Positions 50,109-59,323 of a stretch of 64,000 nucleotides of DNA are shown here, piece after piece. Below the pieces are notes generated by a model that was given only the letters and a program-made list of their open reading frames with translations, was not told where the DNA came from and did no database searches. The position numbers and the translations under genes are program-made. Source of the stretch: Prochlorococcus sp. AG-436-C14 (GTDB lineage: Bacteria; Cyanobacteriota; Cyanobacteriia; PCC-6307; Cyanobiaceae); the NCBI GenBank assembly GCA_003209755.1, contig QCPD01000002.1, positions 120,043 through 184,042 of the forward strand, written 5' to 3'. Positions within the stretch are counted from its first letter, which is position 1, and each line of letters begins with the position of its first letter.

Positions 50109-50495
50109 ATGAAGAAGTTAAGCTGGATAGAATTTGATGAATGCACATATTCAATATATAAGAAATGCATAAACAAAGATTTTGAAGGAGTCTATGGATT
50201 CCCTAGAGGCGGCCTATGTCTTGCAGTTGCATTAAGTCATTCACTTGAACTTCCTTTATTAAATAAACCTAAAAATAATTCACTCATAGTTGACGATATT
50301 TATGATACTGGACATACACTTGAAAAAATAAAACATATAAAAGGTTCAGAAACTCATGTATGGGTTAGTAAAAAAAAACCAACATGGTGGAATTCCTATA
50401 AATATATAAATGATAATGAATGGATTATTTTCCCTTGGGAGAATATAAATCAAGCGAATAAAGATAGATATTTATACTATAAATCGAGAAATTAA
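50109..50495 (+). CDS. Phosphoribosyltransferase-like protein
   Basis: 128 aa; GVYGFPRGGLCLAVALSHSLELPLL and PRPP-binding loop NNSLIVDDIYDTGHTLEKI. Confidence 0.75.
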   Translation: MKKLSWIEFDECTYSIYKKCINKDFEGVYGFPRGGLCLAVALSHSLELPLLNKPKNNSLIVDDIYDTGHTLEKIKHIKGSETHVWVSKKKPTWWNSYKYINDNEWIIFPWENINQANKDRYLYYKSRN

Positions 50496-50499
50496 TTTT

Positions 50500-51006
50500 T
50501 TACCACATTAATTCATTGTTTTTATCTAACCTACATGATAAATCAACTGACTTTAAACTTAATAAATCATTTAATTTCATAGAAAACTCATAAGTATCTC
50601 CTTTTAATCCTAAATTAATATAATCATTATTTGTTTTAATTTTTTTCCTAAATTTCAATAAACCAATACATTTTTTCCATATATTTTCATTATTATAATT
50701 ATATGCCCAAAGATCAAAAATATCTTCAATTATGTTAATGGGAATCTCGGAAGAATAACCTATAATCGAATTATCTAATTTATATCGATCAAATTTCGAA
50801 TCAACAGACAGAATATCTAATGTGCTATTAATTGCTTCTTTAACCTCACTTGCCGCTTCAATACCAAATACTTCCTTTCTATAGCACTCAAGTAATTCCA
50901 TACCTGAAGAATTTAAAATATCATCATCCTCAGAAAAGTTAACAACCCAAAAGATTTTATCCTCATTTACTCCTGATGCCAAATATAGATTAACAGATTT
51001 AGTCAT
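50500..51006 (-). CDS. Hypothetical protein (168 aa)
   Basis: Intact ORF. Confidence 0.55.
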   Translation of the reverse strand: MTKSVNLYLASGVNEDKIFWVVNFSEDDDILNSSGMELLECYRKEVFGIEAASEVKEAINSTLDILSVDSKFDRYKLDNSIIGYSSEIPINIIEDIFDLWAYNYNNENIWKKCIGLLKFRKKIKTNNDYINLGLKGDTYEFSMKLNDLLSLKSVDLSCRLDKNNELMW

Positions 51007-51155
51007 TAATTAAACTGTATAGAAACAATGCAATAAATAGGCATTAGAAATAGGAATTTTAATAAAAAGATATCTAACTATAAAATAATAATCTTTATGT
51101 ACTTAAATTGAAAAAAATATTTTTATAGTAAAAATAACAATAACTTCACAAATAA

Positions 51156-52469
51156 ATGGAAAAAGTAGTTTCAAGTAAATCCATGGGTTATCTAAAAAGC
51201 CTTGGCCCTGGAATCCTCTTAGCTGCAGCATGCATAGGCGGATCACACCTAATGTCATCAACTACAGCGGGTGCCAAATATGGATTTTCGCTTATTTGTC
51301 TTATTTTATTAACAAATCTAGTTAAATATCCATTTTTACTTGTCGGGACAAGATTTACAGCTGTTACTGGATTATCACTCTTAGAGGGCTTTCAAAAACG
51401 TAATAAATTTTATTTACCTATATATTTAATTGTTGGTTTAATCACAGGAACCTTTACCATTTCTGCCGTTAGCTTTGTTACGGGTCTCCTTTTAAAAAAT
51501 ATATTAATTTTTTCATCCTTTCCTGCTTTAGATTTAGCTATAGGGATATTAATAGTTTGTTCATTAATATTATTTATTGGCCAATATAAAGCTCTTGATA
51601 GGATATCTAAAATTCTTGTATTTTTGCTTACAGTATTAACATTTTTTGCTGTTATATCTTTACTTATTAAAGGACCTGCTGGAGATATCAATTTTTCATT
51701 CTTGAATAGCAGTCCTTCTCCATGGACTCTCTCAAACCTTGGTTTCTTAATTCCTCTTATGGGTTGGATGCCTGGTCCTGTTGAACTTTGCATATGGCCA
51801 TCACTATGGATGTTTTCCAGAGCTAAAGAGACAAAACATACCGCTACATTAAAAGAAGCAGAATTTGATTTTAATCTTGGATATTTCATCACAGTTCTTA
51901 CTGCAATTTTCTTTCTAATTCTTGGTGCATACACAATGTATGGAACTGGCGATGAAATGCTTTCAGGATCAGGTGTTAGTTTTGCTCAGAATTTAATTCG
52001 TTTATATACACAATCCATTGGTGGATGGGCAAAGTGGATCATTGTTCCTGCAGCTTTTGCAGCAATGTTTAGCACCACGCTTACATGTTTAGATGCATAT
52101 CCCAGGAGTATCTCATCAACTCATGGTTTGATAGCTCGCAAAGATAAAGGAAACAACTCCACGTTGAGTGAAAAGAAACGTCTAAAAAAATGGATCATAT
52201 TTCATGTTTTTGCATCCCTTTGTGCACTTCTTATTGCCAAATCTGGAGGAATAGGCGTTAAAGACTATGTCTTCGGAGCTATGACCGGTAGTTTCCTGAC
52301 AGCTCCATTGTTTGCCTGGATGGCTATGGATACAATGAATAGTTCATTAGTAAAAAGTCAATTTCGTTATGGAATTGTTCTGAAAACAGTTAGCTGGTTT
52401 GGGATTTCATTCCTCTCAATATTTAGTTTGTTATTCATATTCAATTCATTCTTTGGGATCGGAAAATAA
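51156..52469 (+). CDS. Nramp-like (LeuT-fold) transporter lacking canonical metal motifs
   Basis: 437 aa; SLGPGILLAAACIGGSHLMSSTTAGAKYGFSL and LMGWMPGPVELCIWPSLWMFSRA at the positions expected for TM1 and TM6. Confidence 0.8.
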   Translation: MEKVVSSKSMGYLKSLGPGILLAAACIGGSHLMSSTTAGAKYGFSLICLILLTNLVKYPFLLVGTRFTAVTGLSLLEGFQKRNKFYLPIYLIVGLITGTFTISAVSFVTGLLLKNILIFSSFPALDLAIGILIVCSLILFIGQYKALDRISKILVFLLTVLTFFAVISLLIKGPAGDINFSFLNSSPSPWTLSNLGFLIPLMGWMPGPVELCIWPSLWMFSRAKETKHTATLKEAEFDFNLGYFITVLTAIFFLILGAYTMYGTGDEMLSGSGVSFAQNLIRLYTQSIGGWAKWIIVPAAFAAMFSTTLTCLDAYPRSISSTHGLIARKDKGNNSTLSEKKRLKKWIIFHVFASLCALLIAKSGGIGVKDYVFGAMTGSFLTAPLFAWMAMDTMNSSLVKSQFRYGIVLKTVSWFGISFLSIFSLLFIFNSFFGIGK

Positions 52470-52531
52470 AACTAAAAAAAAAATATATATATCGTGAAAA
52501 ATAAAAAAGATTTAATTAAATTACTTAAATA

Positions 52532-53320
52532 TTAACTTGAGGCAGAAGTATAATGTTTAAGAGCAAATTTCCAGAAGAATCTGCTAAAAATAAAAAATAA
52601 GCTACTTAATATCAAACCAAAGAATAAAATACTAAATTTAAGCTCTCCTAGAATTGCCTCAGCGGGAAAAGTTGTTAAAAAAGCAACCGGTAAAACCAAC
52701 GTAAATATGAACCTCAAAATAACAGGATAAGCTGAAATAGGGTACCTACCCGCAGCTAACAAAGCCCTAAGAACCTCTGTAGCATTCCATGTCTTAACAA
52801 ACCAAATACTTGATGCAGCGATTAGGAACCAAACAGAATAAAGAATAATAAAACCGATGAATAACGAAATAATGAAGATAAATAATGAATAAAACGAAAA
52901 ATATGTAACTGATTTAGTGGCCGCCCAAAAAACAATGGAAAGTCCCAAAATGATTTCAGGTAATCCTGCAAAAGAAAACTTTTTAACAGATAACCAAAAT
53001 TGACTATCGATTGGTTTTAATAAAACATAGTCAAGAGTACCTTCTCTAACGTAATTTACGATTTCGGTTAAATTTGGTCTTAAGAGAGCATTCGTTAAAC
53101 CATCTAGAAATGTATAAACACCTTGAATTACTAAAGCCGATTCCCAAGTCCAATTACCTAATTGCCTTCCTTCAGTAAAAAAAAGGGATAATATAAATAC
53201 GCTTCCAAAAAGAGTGCCCAACATGGCTAACAATTCAATTAGAAAATTTAATTGATATTCAAGTTGAGAAGCAAAAGCTGTAGACCAAAATAATCTTATA
53301 GTTTTAAAATAACGATACAT
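52532..53320 (-). CDS. ABC-2 type exporter permease subunit
   Basis: 262 aa; NLTEIVNYVREGTLDYVLLKPIDSQFWLSV. Confidence 0.85.
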   Translation of the reverse strand: MYRYFKTIRLFWSTAFASQLEYQLNFLIELLAMLGTLFGSVFILSLFFTEGRQLGNWTWESALVIQGVYTFLDGLTNALLRPNLTEIVNYVREGTLDYVLLKPIDSQFWLSVKKFSFAGLPEIILGLSIVFWAATKSVTYFSFYSLFIFIISLFIGFIILYSVWFLIAASSIWFVKTWNATEVLRALLAAGRYPISAYPVILRFIFTLVLPVAFLTTFPAEAILGELKFSILFFGLILSSLFFIFSRFFWKFALKHYTSASS

Positions 53321-53321
53321 A

Positions 53322-54119
53322 TTATGCTCCCATAGCTGTATATCTTTTTACTCCAAGTTTCCAAAGAATATTTACAAAAGGGATGAGAATTGAAATCCAC
53401 AAAATCTGGGCTAAAAAACCATTAAAGATATCAACTGGCATGCCTGACAAAATTTTTGCTGGAAAGTTAATTAGATAAGGAAATGGAGTTAACATTGCAA
53501 CTTTTAGAACATTAGAAGGAAAAGCAGATAACGGTACTAATAAACCAGATAGAAAAAGATAAGGAACAAATATTAATCTTTCTAGAGAACTAGATTTTTC
53601 GGTCCAAAAACATAGTGCAGCAACTAAACTTTGAAGAAGAAAAGCGATAGAGAAAGCAAAATGAGTTGATAAGTAAGCCAGAAATAATTGAGGTAGTGAG
53701 GGAATCCAAAAAGATGATGGATTTAATATGAAAAAAGTAATAGCTATAGCTATTGCGAAAGGAAGTCTTGTTGCTTGCTCTGCCAAGTGAGAAGCTACGT
53801 ATCTCAATAAAGGATGCAAAGGCTGTAGCAAATATGGGGATAATCGACCAGAAAGTGAATCTTCCTCAAAAGAGAAGACAACCCAAACGACTGAAAATTG
53901 CCTAACTAGAAAAGCACTTAAAAAATATCTTGCCAAGCCAATATCATTTAGACCAAATGAATTACCAACATCATTTTGACTCCAAAGAGAAAACATAATA
54001 AACGGTAGTACTCCAGATAGAGCCCACAAAGCTATTTCGATGCGATATTCCAACATGTATGCATATTGAGTTGTAAGTAAAGTCTTAATCACTTTGAAAG
54101 ACAATCCAAATATTCTCAA
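53322..54119 (-). CDS. ABC-2 type exporter permease subunit
   Basis: 265 aa; EEDSLSGRLSPYLLQPLHPLLRYVASHLAEQ; adjacent paralog-like partner. Confidence 0.85.
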   Translation of the reverse strand: MRIFGLSFKVIKTLLTTQYAYMLEYRIEIALWALSGVLPFIMFSLWSQNDVGNSFGLNDIGLARYFLSAFLVRQFSVVWVVFSFEEDSLSGRLSPYLLQPLHPLLRYVASHLAEQATRLPFAIAIAITFFILNPSSFWIPSLPQLFLAYLSTHFAFSIAFLLQSLVAALCFWTEKSSSLERLIFVPYLFLSGLLVPLSAFPSNVLKVAMLTPFPYLINFPAKILSGMPVDIFNGFLAQILWISILIPFVNILWKLGVKRYTAMGA

Positions 54120-55114
54120 TTGACTTCTCCCTTTATAAATAATTCTCCTATTAATTCATCAATAGGAGGATCACTAATCTCTAAATCGATAATATCGAAA
54201 TCAGTTAATAGATTACTTACTACATTTGTCAATTTATCCCTTGAAACTAACAAAGATACAAAACGATCATTTAAATCTTGAATGTCACCATATTTTTCAA
54301 ATTGATCACTTGCACATGGATTTTTCAATTCAACTTTCACCTCTCTTGATGGTGATAATGAATTAGCCAGTGAATCAAGATCACCATTATAAAAAAGCTT
54401 ACCTTTATGAATACAAATTACTCTTGGACATAATGCAGTTATATCAGCCATGTAATGACTGGTTAACAAAATAGTCGCTCCAGTTCTTTTGTTGTATTCG
54501 GATAAAAAACTACGAACTCTTGCTTGAGCGTTTACATCTAGACCAAGAGTAGGTTCATCAAGAAAAAGGACAGATGGTTTATGCAATAAGGCAGCAAGTA
54601 TTTCAGATTTCATTCTTTGTCCTAATGACAATTTTCTAACAGGTCTCGTAAGTTCTTCTCCTAGTTCAAGCATTTCTGCTAATTCATTAATTCTGCCTTT
54701 TGCTTCATAGTCAGACAAACCATATACGGCAGCATTTACATACAAAGAATCCATGGGAGGAAGGTCCCAAATCAACTGCTGCTTTTGACCCATCACCAAA
54801 GTAATCTCCTTTAGAAAAGCAGTTTGTCTTCGTTGCGGGGAGAAACCACCAACATCAACTAACCCTTTCGAGGGATGAATAAGACCACACATCATTTTTA
54901 ATAATGTGGTTTTGCCAGCTCCATTAGCTCCAAGAAAACCGACTATTTCTCCTGGTGAGATCTTAAAACTTATATCGGTTACGGCAGGAACATCATATGT
55001 CTTTCGATTGAAAAAATGCTTTAGGGTACCCTTAAGCCCCGGTTGTTTGTTTGCAACTCGATAATATTTACTCAGCTGATCTACAACGATCAAGTCATTA
55101 GAATTATTATGCAA
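54116..55114 (-). CDS. ABC-2 type exporter ATP-binding protein
   Basis: 332 aa; GFLGANGAGKTTLLKMMCGL, LSLGQRMKSEILAALLHKPSVLFLDEPTLGLD; 4-nt overlap with permease. Confidence 0.93.
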   Translation of the reverse strand: MHNNSNDLIVVDQLSKYYRVANKQPGLKGTLKHFFNRKTYDVPAVTDISFKISPGEIVGFLGANGAGKTTLLKMMCGLIHPSKGLVDVGGFSPQRRQTAFLKEITLVMGQKQQLIWDLPPMDSLYVNAAVYGLSDYEAKGRINELAEMLELGEELTRPVRKLSLGQRMKSEILAALLHKPSVLFLDEPTLGLDVNAQARVRSFLSEYNKRTGATILLTSHYMADITALCPRVICIHKGKLFYNGDLDSLANSLSPSREVKVELKNPCASDQFEKYGDIQDLNDRFVSLLVSRDKLTNVVSNLLTDFDIIDLEISDPPIDELIGELFIKGEVN

Positions 55115-55209
55115 TTAATTTTCAAATGCTTCAACATTAAGATAAAACATTTTTGCCTACATAGCAGATAAAATGAAAGAAAGAAAAATCTATAGGTTGT
55201 TAAAACTAA

Positions 55210-55614
55210 ATGGAAGAACAAAAATATGTAATAGCGATAGCTCTTGCAGAGCAAAATAATAAAAGATTAATGCCTCTTGGAGGAAAAACAACTTCTGGAG
55301 TTGATACTTTAAGTATATCCTCTAGAAAAGAAATCGAAAAAATAATACTTGATTTATTACTAAGGTTATTTCAAAAGACTACTGAAGGTAGTCTAAAAAT
55401 ATCAAACGATGAAACCTCATTATTACTAGCAGAAATTAATTTTGAGAGCATGCATAATAACATTCCAGTAATTAAATCAAATTGGATTAATACTGGTGAT
55501 ACAGATACTTTAATAGATAAGTTAAAATCAATATGTTCAAACCTATGGAGTGTTAAATTCAAAAAACATGAAGGAATAATGTTTAATGACTTAATAAATA
55601 AGAAACTATCCTGA
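55210..55614 (+). CDS. Hypothetical protein
   Basis: 134 aa intact ORF. Confidence 0.55.
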   Translation: MEEQKYVIAIALAEQNNKRLMPLGGKTTSGVDTLSISSRKEIEKIILDLLLRLFQKTTEGSLKISNDETSLLLAEINFESMHNNIPVIKSNWINTGDTDTLIDKLKSICSNLWSVKFKKHEGIMFNDLINKKLS

Positions 55615-55734
55615 AATCTTTGATTGAGCCTTCTCAGCTTTTCGAATAATCTTCTGAGCCTCATTCCGAGAAATGCAAGACTCAGCTCTAGTTTGCAATT
55701 TTATAAGCTTAGCGTGCTGCTTTCCCAACTTCAT
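55606..55734 (-). CDS. Hypothetical small basic protein (42 aa)
   Basis: Read from sequence: MKLGKQHAKLIKLQTRAESCISRNEAQKIIRKAEKAQSKISG*; 3' end overlaps the convergent upstream ORF by 9 nt. Confidence 0.45.
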   Translation of the reverse strand: MKLGKQHAKLIKLQTRAESCISRNEAQKIIRKAEKAQSKISG

Positions 55735-55824
55735 AAACGAGATCTTAAAATAAGAATACCTATTATTTAATATAACATACTTCTTTAAGTTTGTAAATAA
55801 ATAAGTTATTCAACCCTAATTACT

Positions 55825-56718
55825 TCAGGATTTCTCATCTTCTATTTTATTAACTGAAATATACCTATGTAGCACAGAAATATCTAGTTCACCCAAGCCT
55901 GCCTCCATTAATCTCTGCTCAATTTCTTTTACTCTAGAGGCAATTGGAAGATCAATATTTATAGATTTAGCTAGATCAATAGCAATAGATAAATCCTTGT
56001 GATGCAATTCTAATTTAAATCCCAATGGATGTTTATCAATTAACATAGCTTTTGATCTATTTACTAATGGCCATGAATTAGCTGCTCCAACTTTTAAAGC
56101 TTCAATCACATCCTCCATTGGCAAATCTAGCGATTTTCCTAATTCCATTGCCTCTGCAACTGCTGCATATGTTCCTGCAACTAATATCTGATTGAGCGCT
56201 TTGACTTGTTGACCTTTACCAACTTCATTAAAGTAATTTATTGATTTACCTAACACTTCGAAGATGTTTTCAAAAGATTCACACTCTTTTTTGCTTGCAC
56301 CAATAAACAAAGAAAGTGAACCTTTATGAGCTCCCTCTGTCCCCCCAGAAACTGGACAATCAACATAAAAAATATTTTCTTTAGCTAGTCGGTTATGTAT
56401 TGAAATAGATTTATTAGGACTTATTGTAGAAAAATCAATTACGAACGAATTAGGTTTTAGCGAACCTGCTACTCCATTGTCGCCAAATAAAACAGATTCA
56501 ACTGAATTATCATCAGTAACACAAATCAAAAGGCCGTCGCAGTTATAAACGGCTTCTTTAGGATCAACAAAATATTCTTGATGGCTATCATTATTAAGCT
56601 TTTTTCTCTTATATAAATTTAAATCATAGCCATTATCAATGAGTCGATCAGACATAGGCTTACCAATAGCTCCAAGACCTATAAAAGCTAGTTTCATCAA
56701 AATCGTATTTTTATTCAA
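55825..56718 (-). CDS. beta-hydroxyacid dehydrogenase (3-hydroxyisobutyrate/tartronate semialdehyde reductase family)
   Basis: 297 aa; LAFIGLGAIGKPMSDRLIDNGYDL, YVDCPVSGGTEGAHKGSLSLFIGA. Confidence 0.92.
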   Translation of the reverse strand: MNKNTILMKLAFIGLGAIGKPMSDRLIDNGYDLNLYKRKKLNNDSHQEYFVDPKEAVYNCDGLLICVTDDNSVESVLFGDNGVAGSLKPNSFVIDFSTISPNKSISIHNRLAKENIFYVDCPVSGGTEGAHKGSLSLFIGASKKECESFENIFEVLGKSINYFNEVGKGQQVKALNQILVAGTYAAVAEAMELGKSLDLPMEDVIEALKVGAANSWPLVNRSKAMLIDKHPLGFKLELHHKDLSIAIDLAKSINIDLPIASRVKEIEQRLMEAGLGELDISVLHRYISVNKIEDEKS

Positions 56719-56833
56719 ATCGAACTAAGAGTAATAATTACATCAAAGGTTTGAACTATTACTATAAAAAATTAATATGCTGCCAAAAGAAGAAAATATG
56801 ATGCGATAATTAATTCATTGAATACTTAAGAAG

Positions 56834-57052
56834 ATGTCTAATTTAACAGATTCCAAGAATGCTGCACATCATTGGTATCCATTCTTGAAGTATCAGGAGG
56901 AATGTGAAGCCGCTGGCAAGGAAGCTACTGTAAATGACTGGATGAGAGCTTCAGGTCAATTACAAAACAGAATTGAATTTGAAGAAGCAAAAAAAGCAGC
57001 TGAAGCTGAAGCACTAAAAGCAAAGGCTGAAGCACCAAAAAAAGAAGCTTAA
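56834..57052 (+). CDS. Conserved hypothetical small protein with A/E/K-rich tail
   Basis: 72 aa; AAHHWYPFLKYQEECEAAGKEATVNDWMRASGQLQNRI. Confidence 0.6.
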   Translation: MSNLTDSKNAAHHWYPFLKYQEECEAAGKEATVNDWMRASGQLQNRIEFEEAKKAAEAEALKAKAEAPKKEA

Positions 57053-57128
57053 ATAATTAATTATCAATTAAGAAAATATATAATCAACTCTTTTAAAAAA
57101 TTAGAAAGATTACTTACAGATAATAAAA

Positions 57129-57145
57129 AGATCTTGTGAAGATCT
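57129..57145. terminator. Short perfect hairpin (7-bp stem), possible bidirectional terminator
   Basis: agatctt-gtg-aagatct; preceded by an A-run on the + strand (U-run when read on -). Confidence 0.3.
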
Positions 57146-57248
57146 ATCAAACTATTTGCCCCAATGTAATTCCTTTTACTAAAGTTATTTAATCAAGGTC
57201 CTAGGAAATATCAAGCCTAAGATCAAGACACTTTCTGATTCTTAAATA

Positions 57249-57584
57249 ATGTCGGAGACCAAGACCCTAAATGTTCTTCTTGCCCCAGAAGGCCAATTAC
57301 AGGGTAATGGGCAATTAAGAGAATCCTTTCATGAGAGAAGGGATCGCAAAGGTAAGGACTATCCTATGTGGTTCCTAGATTCAACATTAGTTAGCAAATT
57401 CGATATCACTGAGGAACAAGGTTTTGAAGCTGTCGTTGCAGAAGACTCCACAACAATAGCTTGGTTAAAACTAAGATTTGGTGGAGAAAGGATAACTAAA
57501 ACACTAGACATTGAAGAGCTTTGGCAATATGCAAGTCAGCCGCCTGATCCACCAGAAAGAAGAGATATATCACCGCCGAAATAG
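57249..57584 (+). CDS. Conserved hypothetical protein
   Basis: 111 aa; PMWFLDSTLVSKFDITEEQGFEAVVAEDSTTIAWLKLRFGGERI. Confidence 0.65.
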   Translation: MSETKTLNVLLAPEGQLQGNGQLRESFHERRDRKGKDYPMWFLDSTLVSKFDITEEQGFEAVVAEDSTTIAWLKLRFGGERITKTLDIEELWQYASQPPDPPERRDISPPK

Positions 57585-57591
57585 ATATTCA

Positions 57592-57978
57592 ATGAAACCA
57601 ATTCACCAAATAACTATTCATCACAAACAGGAGGGTAAAACATATAGGTTTGATGTTCCTGAAGGTGAGTACATCTTGAGAAATTTTGAATCAAAAGATG
57701 AAAATGGGCAAATTATTGGAGACACATTGCCATTCTCATGCAGAAATGGATGTTGTTCCGAGTGTGCCGTTAAGATAATTTCAGGCAAAATGGATCAACA
57801 AGCATGTATTGGTCTATCTAAAGAGATGAGGGATAAGGGATACGGTTTGCTTTGCGTTTCAAAAGCTATTGGACCACTGGAATGCGAGACTCAAGACGAG
57901 GACGAAGTCTATAACGCTCAATTCGGAAAATATTTCAAAGGATTGGACACACAAGCCGGTAATCCATTTGATATTTAA
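57592..57978 (+). CDS. [2Fe-2S] ferredoxin, FdC2-like with C-terminal extension
   Basis: True start MKPIHQITIHHKQEGKTYRFDVPEGEYIL inside ORF 57511; SCRNGCCSECAVKI cluster motif; tail ECETQDEDEVYNAQFGKYF. Confidence 0.88.
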   Translation: MKPIHQITIHHKQEGKTYRFDVPEGEYILRNFESKDENGQIIGDTLPFSCRNGCCSECAVKIISGKMDQQACIGLSKEMRDKGYGLLCVSKAIGPLECETQDEDEVYNAQFGKYFKGLDTQAGNPFDI

Positions 57979-57993
57979 TTTATCTAAATAGTA

Positions 57994-59112
57994 TTATTTG
58001 TCTGTCCAAAAATTTAAAATATCATGACCTGTAAAATTAACATCTTTATCATATCTCAATGCATTTGTCTTCTCCATTGGGAGTGCAAATTGCTTAAATA
58101 TCAAAGTAGCGAATCTAACAAATTTAACAGGTTTTGTTAAACCTTTAGCACCTACAAAAGCTCTAAAAGATTCGATGATTTTGTTTCTCAAATCCCAAAA
58201 CTTATTATCATCGAGATTAAAAACCCAAGGGAAAGCATTTTTAGATGTGTGGTTGGTTCTTTTTATCACTTCCTCATCAAATTCCCTTGGATCAATACCA
58301 AGCAATTCATAAAACTCACCTCTTTCACAAACTGTCAAAGTGTGAGTAAGGAAAACACTCCATAAGAAAAAGCGACTTAATAACTTGCCTCTAAATCCTT
58401 TGGTAATCCCTGGCCAACATCTCATCATTACTGTAAAACAATCACCATGTCTGTTCTCGTCTTGACACCATGGCTCAAAGAAATCAAAAAGAGGAGCAAA
58501 AGCCTGATCTGGATTAGCCTTAAGGTGCCTATCCATCAAGATGTATCTCCAATAGCCAATTTTTTCTGAAAGATACACAGAATAAATAACCCAACTAATG
58601 GGGAACCAAGTCGCAGCTCTTTTCCCGCCTAAATGAGGGAGATCAACTTCAATACCCTCTGCAACTAATGCTCTGCTAAGAAAGCCTGCGTGTCTAGCTT
58701 CGTCTCTAGCTAAAAATTGAAATAGTTTACCAAGATCCCTATTGCCCTCTTTCTTTAAACGATTTGAAATTTCTTTGAATAGTAAGAATCCAGAAAACTC
58801 TGAGATAACCGATCTAACTAAATAACTCTCATAAGTCTCTTTTGCCTTCTGAGGCAATTCTTGTAATCTATCTAGACTTGCCTTCCTATCAAAATGAGTA
58901 CAGTTATAGTCTGCTTTCATTTCTGAGAGCATTGCTTCAAACTCTTCACGCGCATCAGTTAATTCTGTCTTAGCTGCTTTTTTAAACTCAGTTACGTAAA
59001 AACGAGGGGTTAAAAGGTTTTCATCTAAATGTGGCGGCAACTCATTAGTTCCGCGTGTATCAACTCTTAGTTTTGGGGAAGAAGAAGCTGTTGCGGTCAT
59101 TCCAATTTTCAA
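57994..59112 (-). CDS. acsF: Mg-protoporphyrin IX monomethyl ester (oxidative) cyclase
   Basis: 372 aa; diiron ligands in FLARDEARHAGFLSRAL and DENRHGDCFTVMMR. Confidence 0.95.
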   Translation of the reverse strand: MKIGMTATASSSPKLRVDTRGTNELPPHLDENLLTPRFYVTEFKKAAKTELTDAREEFEAMLSEMKADYNCTHFDRKASLDRLQELPQKAKETYESYLVRSVISEFSGFLLFKEISNRLKKEGNRDLGKLFQFLARDEARHAGFLSRALVAEGIEVDLPHLGGKRAATWFPISWVIYSVYLSEKIGYWRYILMDRHLKANPDQAFAPLFDFFEPWCQDENRHGDCFTVMMRCWPGITKGFRGKLLSRFFLWSVFLTHTLTVCERGEFYELLGIDPREFDEEVIKRTNHTSKNAFPWVFNLDDNKFWDLRNKIIESFRAFVGAKGLTKPVKFVRFATLIFKQFALPMEKTNALRYDKDVNFTGHDILNFWTDK

Positions 59113-59323
59113 GCAAGAACATAATTGTATGCCTTAATTTGAAAAAAAGGTGAATTTTTAATCACGTAGTAATAGAGCTTTGCCTAAAACGACAATAAAG
59201 GAGCTAAAAAAAAATGAATATAAAATTAATATTTAACAATATAGAAAAGTAAAATTGAAAAAATTCATAATATTTATAATAGAAGTTTAAAAGAAATTAA
59301 ATTAAATAATTCACAAATAATGT

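Noticed and set aside
51410-51934. 174 aa minus-strand ORF
   Set aside because: Fully antisense to the Nramp-like CDS with no family features.
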